This document shows, in pieces, positions 1-7,288 of a stretch of 34,633 nucleotides of DNA; within the stretch, counting starts at the first letter, position 1, and the number at the start of each line of letters is the position of its first letter. Origin of the DNA: Nitrospirota bacterium (lineage in GTDB: Bacteria; Nitrospirota; Thermodesulfovibrionia; Thermodesulfovibrionales; UBA1546); the NCBI GenBank assembly GCA_016212165.1, contig JACRGY010000159.1, positions 1 through 34,633 on the forward strand, read 5' to 3'. Position numbers and translations under genes: made by a program. A model generated the notes under the pieces. It did no database searches. It saw only the letters and a list, made by a program, of their open reading frames with translations, and was not told the origin of the DNA.

Positions 1-77
1 TCACATGAAAAAATCAGACCGGTATGCATTTAACATCTTTACTGAATTCCCTGCCCGGTACAGGAGAAATTATAAAG

Positions 78-112
78 TTGCACAATGTAACACAAAGTGT
101 TATTATGTGTTA
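78..112 (+). promoter_or_regulatory. Promoter and autoregulatory operator of the toxin-antitoxin operon
   Basis: A TTGCAC box (78-83), a 17-nt spacer and TATTAT (101-106) form a good sigma-70 promoter. Inside it lies an inverted repeat, TAACAC (88-93) and GTGTTA (97-102), and a further direct copy of GTGTTA at 107-112, so three half-sites cover the spacer and -10 box. This is what is expected for a ribbon-helix-helix antitoxin repressing its own operon. The boxes are seen directly; the binding is inferred. Confidence 0.7.
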
Positions 113-132
113 TAAGAAGGGGGGTGTAATCA

Positions 133-396
133 ATGAGCACTACATTAACTATAAGGATAGACGATAAAACAAAGGAAAGGCTTGAACACCTTGCCGCAGC
201 TACGGCACGGTCAAAGTCTTATCTTGTGTCCAGCGCAATCAATGGATTTATTGAAGCTAACGAATGGCAGATACAGGCAATTGAAAAGGCTGTAAAATCT
301 GCTGACAAGGGACATCTTGTTGGCCATGAAGAAGTTGTGAAATGGGTAGAGAGCTGGGGTACAACTAAAGAACTGGATCCGCCAAAGTGCAAATAA
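133..396 (+). CDS. Ribbon-helix-helix (CopG/ParD-like) antitoxin
   Basis: This is an 87-residue protein with a classical ribbon-helix-helix N-terminus: a short strand with TLTIRIDD, then two helices containing KERLEHLAAATARSKS and YLVSSAINGFI. Family knowledge says such proteins bind DNA as dimers through the strand and neutralise a ParE/RelE toxin with their C-terminal half. A G-rich ribosome site (about 116-122) precedes the ATG. The 3' end overlaps the next gene by 10 bases, so the two are translationally coupled, the standard arrangement of a type II module. Three half-sites in the promoter (88-112) imply autoregulation. The family is clear; the exact subfamily (ParD versus RelB/CopG) is not. 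Confidence 0.85.
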   Translation: MSTTLTIRIDDKTKERLEHLAAATARSKSYLVSSAINGFIEANEWQIQAIEKAVKSADKGHLVGHEEVVKWVESWGTTKELDPPKCK

Positions 397-671
397 GATG
401 GACAGCGGAAGCTGTTCAGGATATTGTGTCCTTACGTTCGTATATCGAAAAAGACAAACCCAGGGCAGCAAAGCAAGTAGTGCGCAAGATATTCTCCGCA
501 GCAAAAATAATAGCGCTTCATCCCAATATTGGAAGGCCGGGCAGAACTCCCAATACACGTGAATTTATAGTAACAGGCACACCTTTTATTGTTCCTTATC
601 GTGTCCAAAAAGGTGCGCTTGAAGTTTTACGCGTGTTGCATGGAGCAATGGAATGGCCGGAAAAGTTATGA
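387..671 (+). CDS. RelE/ParE family toxin
   Basis: This 94-residue basic protein has the ParE/RelE fold signature: an opening strand IRWTAEAVQDI, a helical hairpin containing SYIEKDKPRAAKQVV, then HPNIGRPGR and a closing VLRVLHGAMEWP. The start is GTG, inside the antitoxin gene, so the toxin depends on translation of the upstream frame. ParE members poison DNA gyrase and RelE members cleave mRNA; the RVLHG ending favours ParE/YoeB-like proteins, but the target cannot be decided from sequence. Length is normal and no damage is visible, so the pair looks functional. Confidence 0.85.
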   Translation: MQIRWTAEAVQDIVSLRSYIEKDKPRAAKQVVRKIFSAAKIIALHPNIGRPGRTPNTREFIVTGTPFIVPYRVQKGALEVLRVLHGAMEWPEKL

Positions 672-690
672 ATGATTTGCCGGAGGCCCG

Positions 691-915
691 ATGAGCGAAG
701 AGTGGGTTGAGATTTTTGTCACCTATGATGCTGTGGAGGCCGACATAATAAAAAATCTCCTCGAAAGCGGAGGAATATCCGTAGTCCTCAGGTCATCAAA
801 GGTAAGCCCGTATCCTGTAAACATCGGTAAAATGGGAGAGGTTAAGATATTAGTGAAAATAGAGGATAAAGAAACAGCGGAAAAGATAATAAGGGGAGAA
901 GAGGATGAAGCCTAG
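691..915 (+). CDS. DUF2007 domain protein
   Basis: A 74-residue protein that opens with WVEIFVTYDAVEADIIKNLLE and continues with a GEVKILV strand, the pattern of DUF2007, a small alpha/beta fold once suggested to be signal-transducing but of unproven function. A GGAGG ribosome site sits just before the ATG. The gene starts 19 bases after the toxin stop and could be on the same transcript. Its stop is only 3 bases from the stop of the convergent glutamate synthase gene, leaving no room for a terminator between them. No predicted membrane segment or cysteine motif is present. Confidence 0.75.
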   Translation: MSEEWVEIFVTYDAVEADIIKNLLESGGISVVLRSSKVSPYPVNIGKMGEVKILVKIEDKETAEKIIRGEEDEA

Positions 916-918
916 ATT

Positions 919-3315
919 CTAAACGTTCTCTACCATTTCCCATACGCCGCAGGGGCATATGCCTGCGCAGAAACTGCAGCCGATGCACTTTTCTTCATCA
1001 ACAACATATTCATAAGAGCCGTCTTTATGTTCAACCCGGCTTATTGCTCCCCAGTAGCATGTTGCCTCGCACATGTGGCAGTCGCGGCAGGTTGCGCATG
1101 ACAGGCATTTATTTGCCTCTTTTTCAGGAGTAAAATCTCCGGTGCAGACATCATAGTATTCTGTCCTGATTTTTTCGTAGGATATGACCTGCTTTATTTC
1201 CGGCCAGCGGGGCGCATGCATCAACTGGTAATTGATTATGTCGGCAGCAATCCTTCCCTGGCCAATTGCGTGTGTAACAAGACCGGGTCTTGTTGCATCA
1301 CCGATTGCAAAGACTTTAACGTCAGAGGTCTGGCCTATATCATTAACAACTATCCAGCCCTTTTCTGTATGCACGCTTGGAGGCAGGAAGTCGAGTATAG
1401 GCACCTCGCCGATGGAAACTATCACAAGGTCTGCATCCAATGATGTCTTGTCTGTAAAGTATATCTTTTTTTCTTTCTTGTCGTACTTTTCAGTAAACCT
1501 GGGCCATAACAGCTCTGTGCCTTTAGCCTTTGCCATCTCCATCTCTTTTCCAAAAGCTGCCGGTTTCTGAATATCAACTGCCGTGACAGTTCTGGCCCCG
1601 CAGTTAAAGGCCTGTGAGGCAACATCCATACCAACATTTCCTGCACCTATGACAACTATGTCTTTGCCTTTTAATTCAGGAAGGTTTCCAAAATTAATGC
1701 CTTTAAGGAATTCGATTGCTGACACAGCATCTTCGGAGCCGGGGAATTTTACCACCCTTGGTTTGTGGGCGCCGCAGGCCACGACAACTATCTCATGGCC
1801 TTTATATATCTCTTCAAATTGTTTCTGGTCTATCGTCGCATTTAACTGGATATCAATTCCTATCTCGGCAAATCTTGAAAGCTCCTTTTCGAGTATCTGG
1901 TGAGGAAGACGCTCTCTCGGAATGCATAACTCGATTTTGCCGCCCAGTTTGTCTGCTGCCTCATAAAGGCCTACCTCATGCCCTTTTAATCCAAGCTGCC
2001 ACGCAGCGCTCAATCCGGCAGGCCCTCCGCCTATGACAGCGATTTTATGGCCTGTTGGTTTTTCCCTTTTTGGAGCGGGAATATCAAGTGCAAGGCTTCC
2101 AAGTTTGTCTATCTGCAATGGCTTGTCAACCTGTCCCCTTGTGCAACTCTGCATGCAGAGGTTAGGGCATATCTGGCCGCAGACTGTTGCAGGCAATGGA
2201 CTGTACTGCAAGACCAGCTCTAATGCCTCGTGAAGTTTGCCCTGCCTTATCAGGGCTGCCCTCTTATGGGATGGGATGTGAGTAGGGCAATTATATGCGC
2301 ATGGCGGACTGTATTTTTCATTGGCCCAGACCGGTTTATTCCTTCTGTTTTCTCCTGTTGTTATATAGGGAAGCAGTGTCAGGTCATGTCCCAGATATTC
2401 TGCAAATATGCCTCCGGATCCTACCTCTTTTTCCCAATTAGCTTTTCTGAAATCCGGAGTGGACATCCTGAGCCACTTCCGTGCCCTTTTTTCCTGAGGG
2501 GTGTATGCAATCAGTTTTTTCCAGTCATCAGCAGAGCGGGTAAGTTCCCTGAAATATGATGCCTTATCTATTGCTTCAAGGAACGGCTTCATATTTGTTT
2601 TTAGCCATTCCCAGTCCTGAGGTGTGAGGTCAACAAGCTTTACATCTTTTTCGCTGTAGCCTTTAATAGGGCCTCTGAAGTATATCGTCCCGCCCACCAT
2701 TCCAACGCACGGCCGGTAACCGAGGATGTTTTCCGGATTTCTCGGATTTACACCGCATACAACAGCTATCCCGCCTGCCTTGAATTCCGCAAAAGAATCT
2801 CCTACATTCCTTAAATACCATGACTGGGGAGGCTCAAATCTTGGATTATGCTTTGTCATTGTGTCGCAGCGTGCTCCGCCGCTTCCCTGGACATACAGAA
2901 TCCCCTGGGCAGCTGCATTGAAGGCGCCGTTTGTGACATCTCCTAAAACTGTTATGTTTGCGCTGCAGTTAAGCCAGCCTATGTCATCAGAGGAACTGCC
3001 TTTCACGATAATCTCAGTGCCCGGCATTCCCATACTTCCAAGTCTTTGGCCGACAGGGCCTTCAACAGTAATTTTTACTGTCTTGCCTTTGGGCCAGATT
3101 CGTCCGCCTATGCCATGCTGGCCGTTAGCAATAACGTGGAGTTCCCTTGCGCCTTCCTGAACTGCCTGCTGAATCTGTTCTTCAAGGATTCGGGAAGGAA
3201 CACGCTTTCCTTTGGTAGTGCCGTGGATGATAAGCATGGAGCATGGAGCATGGAGCTTTTTTGCGCCTTGCGCTTTGCCCTCTGCCCTCTGCTTCGGTTT
3301 TTTCTTAGCACGCAT
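919..3315 (-). CDS. Glutamate synthase subunit: GXGXG domain fused to GltD-type FAD/NAD(P)H oxidoreductase with ferredoxin tail
   Basis: Residues about 30-230 are the GXGXG beta-helix domain found at the C-terminus of large glutamate synthase subunits (start HGTTKGKRVPSR, then HGIGGRIWPKG and GDVTNGAFN). Residues about 335-400 carry the Cys-rich GltD N-terminal region (CAYNCPTHIPSHKRA, CGQICPNLCMQSC). A FAD Rossmann motif IGGGPAGLSAAWQLG lies near 429, an NAD(P) motif VIGAGNVGMD near 555 and an IGDATRPGLVTHAI segment near 671. The last 60 residues hold eleven cysteines in ferredoxin-like motifs. The protein would pass electrons from NAD(P)H to the FMN subunit. The fusion is unusual, because GXGXG is normally with the FMN domain or separate. 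The first 26 residues (basic, then HAPCS) are mostly encoded by a heptamer-repeat array, and the conserved domain would start at Met27 (3237). The start overlaps the upstream gene by 11 bases. Confidence 0.9.
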   Translation of the reverse strand: MRAKKKPKQRAEGKAQGAKKLHAPCSMLIIHGTTKGKRVPSRILEEQIQQAVQEGARELHVIANGQHGIGGRIWPKGKTVKITVEGPVGQRLGSMGMPGTEIIVKGSSSDDIGWLNCSANITVLGDVTNGAFNAAAQGILYVQGSGGARCDTMTKHNPRFEPPQSWYLRNVGDSFAEFKAGGIAVVCGVNPRNPENILGYRPCVGMVGGTIYFRGPIKGYSEKDVKLVDLTPQDWEWLKTNMKPFLEAIDKASYFRELTRSADDWKKLIAYTPQEKRARKWLRMSTPDFRKANWEKEVGSGGIFAEYLGHDLTLLPYITTGENRRNKPVWANEKYSPPCAYNCPTHIPSHKRAALIRQGKLHEALELVLQYSPLPATVCGQICPNLCMQSCTRGQVDKPLQIDKLGSLALDIPAPKREKPTGHKIAVIGGGPAGLSAAWQLGLKGHEVGLYEAADKLGGKIELCIPRERLPHQILEKELSRFAEIGIDIQLNATIDQKQFEEIYKGHEIVVVACGAHKPRVVKFPGSEDAVSAIEFLKGINFGNLPELKGKDIVVIGAGNVGMDVASQAFNCGARTVTAVDIQKPAAFGKEMEMAKAKGTELLWPRFTEKYDKKEKKIYFTDKTSLDADLVIVSIGEVPILDFLPPSVHTEKGWIVVNDIGQTSDVKVFAIGDATRPGLVTHAIGQGRIAADIINYQLMHAPRWPEIKQVISYEKIRTEYYDVCTGDFTPEKEANKCLSCATCRDCHMCEATCYWGAISRVEHKDGSYEYVVDEEKCIGCSFCAGICPCGVWEMVENV
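3234..3296. repeat. Array of nine 7-nt units inside a coding sequence
   Basis: On the plus strand the stretch parses without remainder into nine heptamers: GCATGGA three times, then GCTTTTT, TGCGCCT, TGCGCTT, TGCCCTC twice and TGCTTCG. Its 63 bases equal 21 codons, so the frame of the minus-strand glutamate synthase gene is kept. It encodes the non-conserved N-terminal residues just upstream of the GXGXG domain. Similar arrays occur at five other places in the window. Confidence 0.8.
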
Positions 3316-4966
3316 AATTTATATCCAATCTTTTTGCCATTGCCTTGTCGTCTATGCTTAAGCCGTCAGACATTCCTATCGGGAGTTCTGTGCTTCTGCC
3401 CATTGGCGCGAATATCTTCTTTAATTCGACATCAGCAGCCTTAAAGGTTTCTACAACACGCTCCGCAACCCTGTCTGAGTCGAGCCTTCTGTAGAGCTTG
3501 GGGTCCTGTGTTGTTATCCCTCTCGGGCACTTGCCTGTGTTGCAGAGATTGCAGCGGTTGTATTCATCGCCAAAACAGTCTGCTGCTGCCTGCATTATAT
3601 ATTTTCCGATAGATACTGCCGACGCTCCGAGCATTATCAATGCTGCTGCATTTGCAGCAAGATTGCCTTTTTTTGCTACTCCTCCTGCTGCTATGAGCGG
3701 CAGTTCGTTCTGTTTGCCCTGTTTTACAAGGTCGAGATAACAGTCCCTCAGGTTGGAAGCTATCGGATGTCCCATCTTATCCATGGATACGTTGTATGCA
3801 GCGCCTGTACCGCCGTCTTCTCCGTCTATTGAGAGCGCGGCAGCATAGGGGTTTCTCGCAAGGTTGTTTAAGACTGCGCGGGCTGTCTTTGTCCCGGAAA
3901 TCTTTGGATAAACAGGAACCCTGAACCCCCATGCCATTGACATGGACTGTATCATCTTTGCGACTGCCTCTTCAATCGAATATTTTGTCTGGTGTGTGGG
4001 AGGAGACGCAAGGTCAACAAATTGCGGAACGCCTCTTATACTGGCGATAAGTTTAAGGACTTTCTGCGCCATCAGCAGCCCGCCGTCACCCGGTTTTGCT
4101 CCCTGGCCGTACTTAATCTCTATGGCAGCAGGGTCTTCTTTCATGTGCGGCAGGGCATGGATAATTTCGTCCCATCCGAAATAACCCGATGCGATCTGGA
4201 TGATAAAATATTTAAGATATTTTGATTTCAGCAGTCTCGGCGGCATTCCGCCCTCGCCGGAGCACATAACAACAGGCAGTCCTTCCACTTCGTTAAGATA
4301 TGCTACTCCCATGGCAAGGCCTTCCCACATAGGAGGCGAGAGGGCGCCGATAGACATGCTTCCTATCATGATCGGGAATATCTCGCGGACAGGCGGAACG
4401 AATTTCCCGCTGTCTTTATCAACAACGAGCTTGCCGTTCTTCATCTTTAATGGAAGTTCTTCCGGAGGCAGAATCCTTCCGAGAAGCGTTCTTACGCGGA
4501 ATTCGTGTCTTCCTGCATCCAGCGCCGGGTCGGTGAGCATGGAAATTCTCGTGAATTTCAGCCTGTCAAGAGTTGATACAGCAGGGTCGTTTCTTCTTCC
4601 GCCTCTCTTTAAAGGTTCTCCGCCTTTGTTTTTATAGTGATAAAACTTGTGCTGCGGATTGTATTCAGGCTCTATGGCCTCATTCGGGCATACGAGTGTG
4701 CATGATCCACAGCCTGTGCAATACCGTTCCATATCAAGAACCTGCTCTACGATATGGACAGCTTTTCTTGTTGTAACAGGGGCAGGGGTAATTCCTGCTG
4801 ATTCTATGGCCCTTTGAACCTGGACTGTCGGTTCGATAGCCTTAACAGGGCATACTGCAGTGCATTTACCGCAGCGTTTGCACCTGTCGTCTCTCCATCT
4901 TACTATATAGGGAAACTCTCTTAAGGAGAGCTGATGATTATGGTCTAACCGTGAAGCTGGTTCCAT
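3305..4966 (-). CDS. gltB: Glutamate synthase FMN/Fe-S subunit (archaeal type)
   Basis: This 553-residue protein carries two 4Fe-4S ferredoxin motifs near the N-terminus (CKRCGKCTAVCP about 29-40 and CTGCGSCTLVCP about 83-94), then the FMN-binding TIM-barrel synthase domain. Diagnostic pieces are GSMSIGALSPPMWEGLA (about 202), CSGEGGMP (about 235), IKYGQGAKPGDGG (about 284), SIDGEDGGTGAA (about 379) and the 3Fe-4S cysteines CNLCNTGKCPRG (about 472). It makes glutamate from 2-oxoglutarate with ammonia delivered by the glutaminase subunit. The N-terminal ferredoxins are typical of the archaeal-type stand-alone subunit rather than the long proteobacterial GltB. A GGAGG site 7 bases upstream fixes the start, which lies 22 bases inside the preceding gene. 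Confidence 0.92.
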   Translation of the reverse strand: MEPASRLDHNHQLSLREFPYIVRWRDDRCKRCGKCTAVCPVKAIEPTVQVQRAIESAGITPAPVTTRKAVHIVEQVLDMERYCTGCGSCTLVCPNEAIEPEYNPQHKFYHYKNKGGEPLKRGGRRNDPAVSTLDRLKFTRISMLTDPALDAGRHEFRVRTLLGRILPPEELPLKMKNGKLVVDKDSGKFVPPVREIFPIMIGSMSIGALSPPMWEGLAMGVAYLNEVEGLPVVMCSGEGGMPPRLLKSKYLKYFIIQIASGYFGWDEIIHALPHMKEDPAAIEIKYGQGAKPGDGGLLMAQKVLKLIASIRGVPQFVDLASPPTHQTKYSIEEAVAKMIQSMSMAWGFRVPVYPKISGTKTARAVLNNLARNPYAAALSIDGEDGGTGAAYNVSMDKMGHPIASNLRDCYLDLVKQGKQNELPLIAAGGVAKKGNLAANAAALIMLGASAVSIGKYIMQAAADCFGDEYNRCNLCNTGKCPRGITTQDPKLYRRLDSDRVAERVVETFKAADVELKKIFAPMGRSTELPIGMSDGLSIDDKAMAKRLDINYAC

Positions 4967-6054
4967 ACCATTACCTCCTCTGCCTGAGGCGAGATAATTA
5001 CCATGTCGTATTTCATGGGGAAGATATCTTTTGTCTTGTCGCGCTTTGGGATGTCACTGTCAAGGCCGCATTCTTCGGACATTAATGCATATTTGCCTTT
5101 CACGCCGCCGACGACTCCTGGCCTTAGTTTTTTGGAATCCTGAACCATAAAACATGTGCCGTCAGGGGTGAACCCTATTACCATATTCGGGCCGTCTATG
5201 CATAAGGGCCTTAAGGATTGTTTGATAAGTTTTAGCGCTTCCCTGTCCTTTCTCATATCTGCTTCCGAGGGTTTTAAGGGTGTGATAACATCTTTATAGT
5301 AAGTTAACGGAAAACCCAGATGCCTTACGGTATAGTGAAGTATATGCGTAAATGTTTCGCTGTCACTGTTATATCCGGTATACCCCGGAAATCCTCTGGA
5401 CATCAGGAATTCTCTTATGGGAACAAATGCAGTATTTTCACCATTTGTCATAGAACAGTATCCCTGAATGAAAAACGGATGACATGCATAAAGATATATC
5501 TGGTAGTTTGTATTTTGTCTGCCCTGCGCAAATATGATCTTTGCCTTTGGCCCGTTTTTATCAAGGCCGAAGAATTCTCCCAGCTCCAACGGATCGCCAA
5601 CCTCTTTAAGCGTGATGACATCGGGGTAGAATGAGAATACAAAAATAGATTCATCGGATTCCCCGATTTTTCTGAGTTTAAGCCTTGTGTTTATGAGGAG
5701 CTCTTCTTTTTCCTGCATGGATTTATTTTTGTAATGTTCGGGGTAATTGTAAGCCCTTGCAAAATAGTAGTCACGGGAAGTCACGCCTTTAACCTTTTTT
5801 ATTTTCGGCGTCCATACATGCTGAAGTTTGAACCCATGTTTATCCATGAATTCATCGAGGATTGAGATTCCTTTTTTGGAGCAGATGCCCGACATTATTG
5901 GATATGCCTTTAAGTCTTCAAATTCACCGCCAAGGTTTTTGAGCGTAAGTCCAAGGCCGGAACCGTCGTGCCCTTCCTTCATTGTCTCGAGGGCCAGGAT
6001 GTTCTCCATCGGAGAGAAATATTTATTTGATGTTATCGCAGCCAGTCTGCACAT
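4945..6054 (-). CDS. Glutamate synthase glutaminase subunit (class II amidotransferase)
   Basis: This 369-residue protein begins MCRLAAITS, so removal of Met exposes Cys as the N-terminal nucleophile of a class II (Ntn) glutamine amidotransferase. Other family features are MEGHDGSGLGLTLKNLGG-like sequence near 27-44 (HDGSGLGL), FAQGRQNTN and MTNGENTAFVPIREFL. It hydrolyses glutamine and supplies ammonia to the FMN subunit encoded immediately downstream, with which it overlaps by 22 bases. The domain is a separate gene here, as in archaeal-type glutamate synthases. The start codon follows AAGGA by 9 bases. The gene is first in its operon and has a strong promoter (6174-6203) and a hairpin leader (6099-6139). 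Confidence 0.9.
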   Translation of the reverse strand: MCRLAAITSNKYFSPMENILALETMKEGHDGSGLGLTLKNLGGEFEDLKAYPIMSGICSKKGISILDEFMDKHGFKLQHVWTPKIKKVKGVTSRDYYFARAYNYPEHYKNKSMQEKEELLINTRLKLRKIGESDESIFVFSFYPDVITLKEVGDPLELGEFFGLDKNGPKAKIIFAQGRQNTNYQIYLYACHPFFIQGYCSMTNGENTAFVPIREFLMSRGFPGYTGYNSDSETFTHILHYTVRHLGFPLTYYKDVITPLKPSEADMRKDREALKLIKQSLRPLCIDGPNMVIGFTPDGTCFMVQDSKKLRPGVVGGVKGKYALMSEECGLDSDIPKRDKTKDIFPMKYDMVIISPQAEEVMVWNQLHG

Positions 6055-6098
6055 TAATAACTGTCCTTAAAATTGTTCCTTTCTGTTTTTTCCCAGGC

Positions 6099-6139
6099 AA
6101 AAAAAGCGTCTCTATCAGTTCACGGTGATAGCAGACGCT
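6099..6139 (-). terminator. Terminator-like hairpin in the leader of the glutamate synthase operon (candidate attenuator)
   Basis: On the minus strand AGCGTCT (6133-6139) and TGATAG-containing arms pair with their complements at 6105-6117 to give a 13-bp stem with one bulged base and an 8-nt loop. The stem is followed by seven U residues (6105 down to 6099). It lies between the promoter (6174-6203) and the first gene (start 6054), so transcripts of the operon must read through it. No short leader ORF with its own ribosome site is visible, so the mechanism is unknown. Confidence 0.65.
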
Positions 6140-6173
6140 AATACAAGTTAAATTACCTGTCTTCTTACGTAAT

Positions 6174-6203
6174 ATAATAAAAATTAAATGTGCTTTTTGT
6201 CAA
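6174..6203 (-). promoter_or_regulatory. Sigma-70 promoter of the glutamate synthase operon
   Basis: On the minus strand a perfect TTGACA (6203-6198) is followed after 18 nt by TATTAT (6179-6174). Transcription would start near 6167 and give a leader of about 113 nt before the first gene, containing the hairpin at 6099-6139. Confidence 0.7.
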
Positions 6204-6251
6204 ACGAGATTGCCCTGAATGAGCTTATTTCAAGATTAATGAATATATTCT

Positions 6252-6300
6252 TAAAAAGGAAAATGGGATTGGAAAAACTTAATGATTTCCAGCCCCATTT
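6252..6300 (-). terminator. Probable terminator of the arsR-like operon
   Basis: On the minus strand AAATGGGGCTGGAAA pairs, with one mismatch region, with the run TTTCCAATCCCATTT, leaving a short loop. The stem is followed by CCTTTTT. It lies 48 bases beyond the stop of the zinc-ribbon gene, the last of the operon. The stem and U tract are seen directly. Confidence 0.55.
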
Positions 6301-6347
6301 CAATAATCCAGGTTTAGGCCTAACTGGCCTTAGCAGCCCCACGGGTT

Positions 6348-6524
6348 TCAGCCACCGCCGCCTGAGAACTGGGTTGCAAGTTCAGAATGGCTCAGTTTTC
6401 CTGAAATCTTCAGCCTTTTTTCTCCGCAGCTTGGGCATTTCTCTTTTTGAAGATCAGTGTCGCTGCTTATAACAGTTGCGAAATTGCTTCCGCAACCCTG
6501 ACATATACATCTGTTGTAAGACAT
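6348..6524 (-). CDS. Small zinc-ribbon protein (FmdB-like)
   Basis: The supported start is the ATG at 6524, preceded by GGAGGG with 6-7 bases spacing, giving 58 residues. A longer frame back to 6617 has no such site. The protein carries CICQGCG and CPSCG pairs separated by about 20 residues, which would bind one zinc, and ends in a Ser-Gly-rich tail (SGGGG), as FmdB-type putative regulatory proteins do. The function is not established for the family. It is the last gene of an operon with a NapH-like ferredoxin and an ArsR-type regulator, so a redox or metal-related role is plausible but inferred. Confidence 0.65.
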   Translation of the reverse strand: MSYNRCICQGCGSNFATVISSDTDLQKEKCPSCGEKRLKISGKLSHSELATQFSGGGG

Positions 6525-6613
6525 TTTATCCCTCCAGTTGTTGCATAGTTTCTTAATTATAACATAAGCTATAATATCCCTGCTTCCCTTTGGAAATCTT
6601 CTCACCTCCTGAA

Positions 6614-7285
6614 TCACGCAGCTTTTTTAAGTTTGTCTTCGAACTGAAGCGCTTTTTTAGGGCATGCTGCGACACAGGTCGAGCATTTGATGCAGTCATT
6701 GTCACCCATAATGCCCTCATCCTTATATTCATACGGCTTTAGCTGCATCGGGCAGGCCTTAGAGCATAGCTTGCACGTAGCCCCGCACTGTTCTCCTATC
6801 ACAAGCGGTTTTTTGCCATCCGATAGAAAGTTGCCGACTGTCCCCATCGGGCATATATGGCACCATATGCGCTGCTGGTAGATTGTGCCGAGTATGATGC
6901 CTAGGGAGGTAGTGATTGTGAGTATTCTTACCATTGCTGTGCCTGTTTTATTCAGGTCACCCCAGTAAAAATATATCTGCGACCCTAAGACTGCCAAAAG
7001 CACGCTCATCATAAAGATCCGGAACCCTTTTTTTCTGAAAAATTCAGGTATTTCTTTTTTCTCGCTTATCTTTTGAATAAATAAATCATAGAAACTTCCT
7101 CTTGGGCACATCCAGTCGCACCAGGCCCTCCCTTTATAGAGTGCAACGCCGGCAGCTCCAATCATGCAGGATAGAAGAAAAAAGCCGAGTTTTGGGAAAA
7201 ACCAGCCGCCGATTAATACGAGTGGGAGGCCTAACCATGTATATGACTGAAGCCTTTTTCTTTTCCTTTTAAACGTTGTGAGCAT
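6614..7285 (-). CDS. NapH-like 4Fe-4S membrane protein
   Basis: The 223-residue protein has about four hydrophobic membrane segments (around residues 17-50 and 88-140). Two CxxxCP motifs (CDWMCPRGSFYDLF and CHICPMGTVGNF) lie at membrane edges, and a C-terminal pair of cysteine clusters follows: CKLCSKACP and CIKCSTCVAACP. This is the architecture of NapH/CcoG-like quinol-linked ferredoxin proteins, which hand electrons from the quinone pool or to a periplasmic or cytoplasmic partner. There are no nap genes nearby, so the partner is unknown. The start is 3 bases from the end of the upstream ArsR-type gene, so the two are co-transcribed. Confidence 0.8.
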   Translation of the reverse strand: MLTTFKRKRKRLQSYTWLGLPLVLIGGWFFPKLGFFLLSCMIGAAGVALYKGRAWCDWMCPRGSFYDLFIQKISEKKEIPEFFRKKGFRIFMMSVLLAVLGSQIYFYWGDLNKTGTAMVRILTITTSLGIILGTIYQQRIWCHICPMGTVGNFLSDGKKPLVIGEQCGATCKLCSKACPMQLKPYEYKDEGIMGDNDCIKCSTCVAACPKKALQFEDKLKKAA

Positions 7286-7288
7286 TTT

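Noticed and set aside
1232-3160. Several 100-140-residue plus-strand frames opposite the glutamate synthase genes
   Set aside because: They overlap strongly conserved coding sequence on the other strand and show no ribosome site or recognisable domain.
3234-3296. Reading the heptamer arrays as a CRISPR
   Set aside because: Units are 7 bases without spacers, and no cas gene is present.
6188-6472. 94-residue plus-strand frame over the glt promoter and the zinc-ribbon gene
   Set aside because: It covers a promoter, a terminator and the 3' part of a supported minus-strand gene; no ribosome site.
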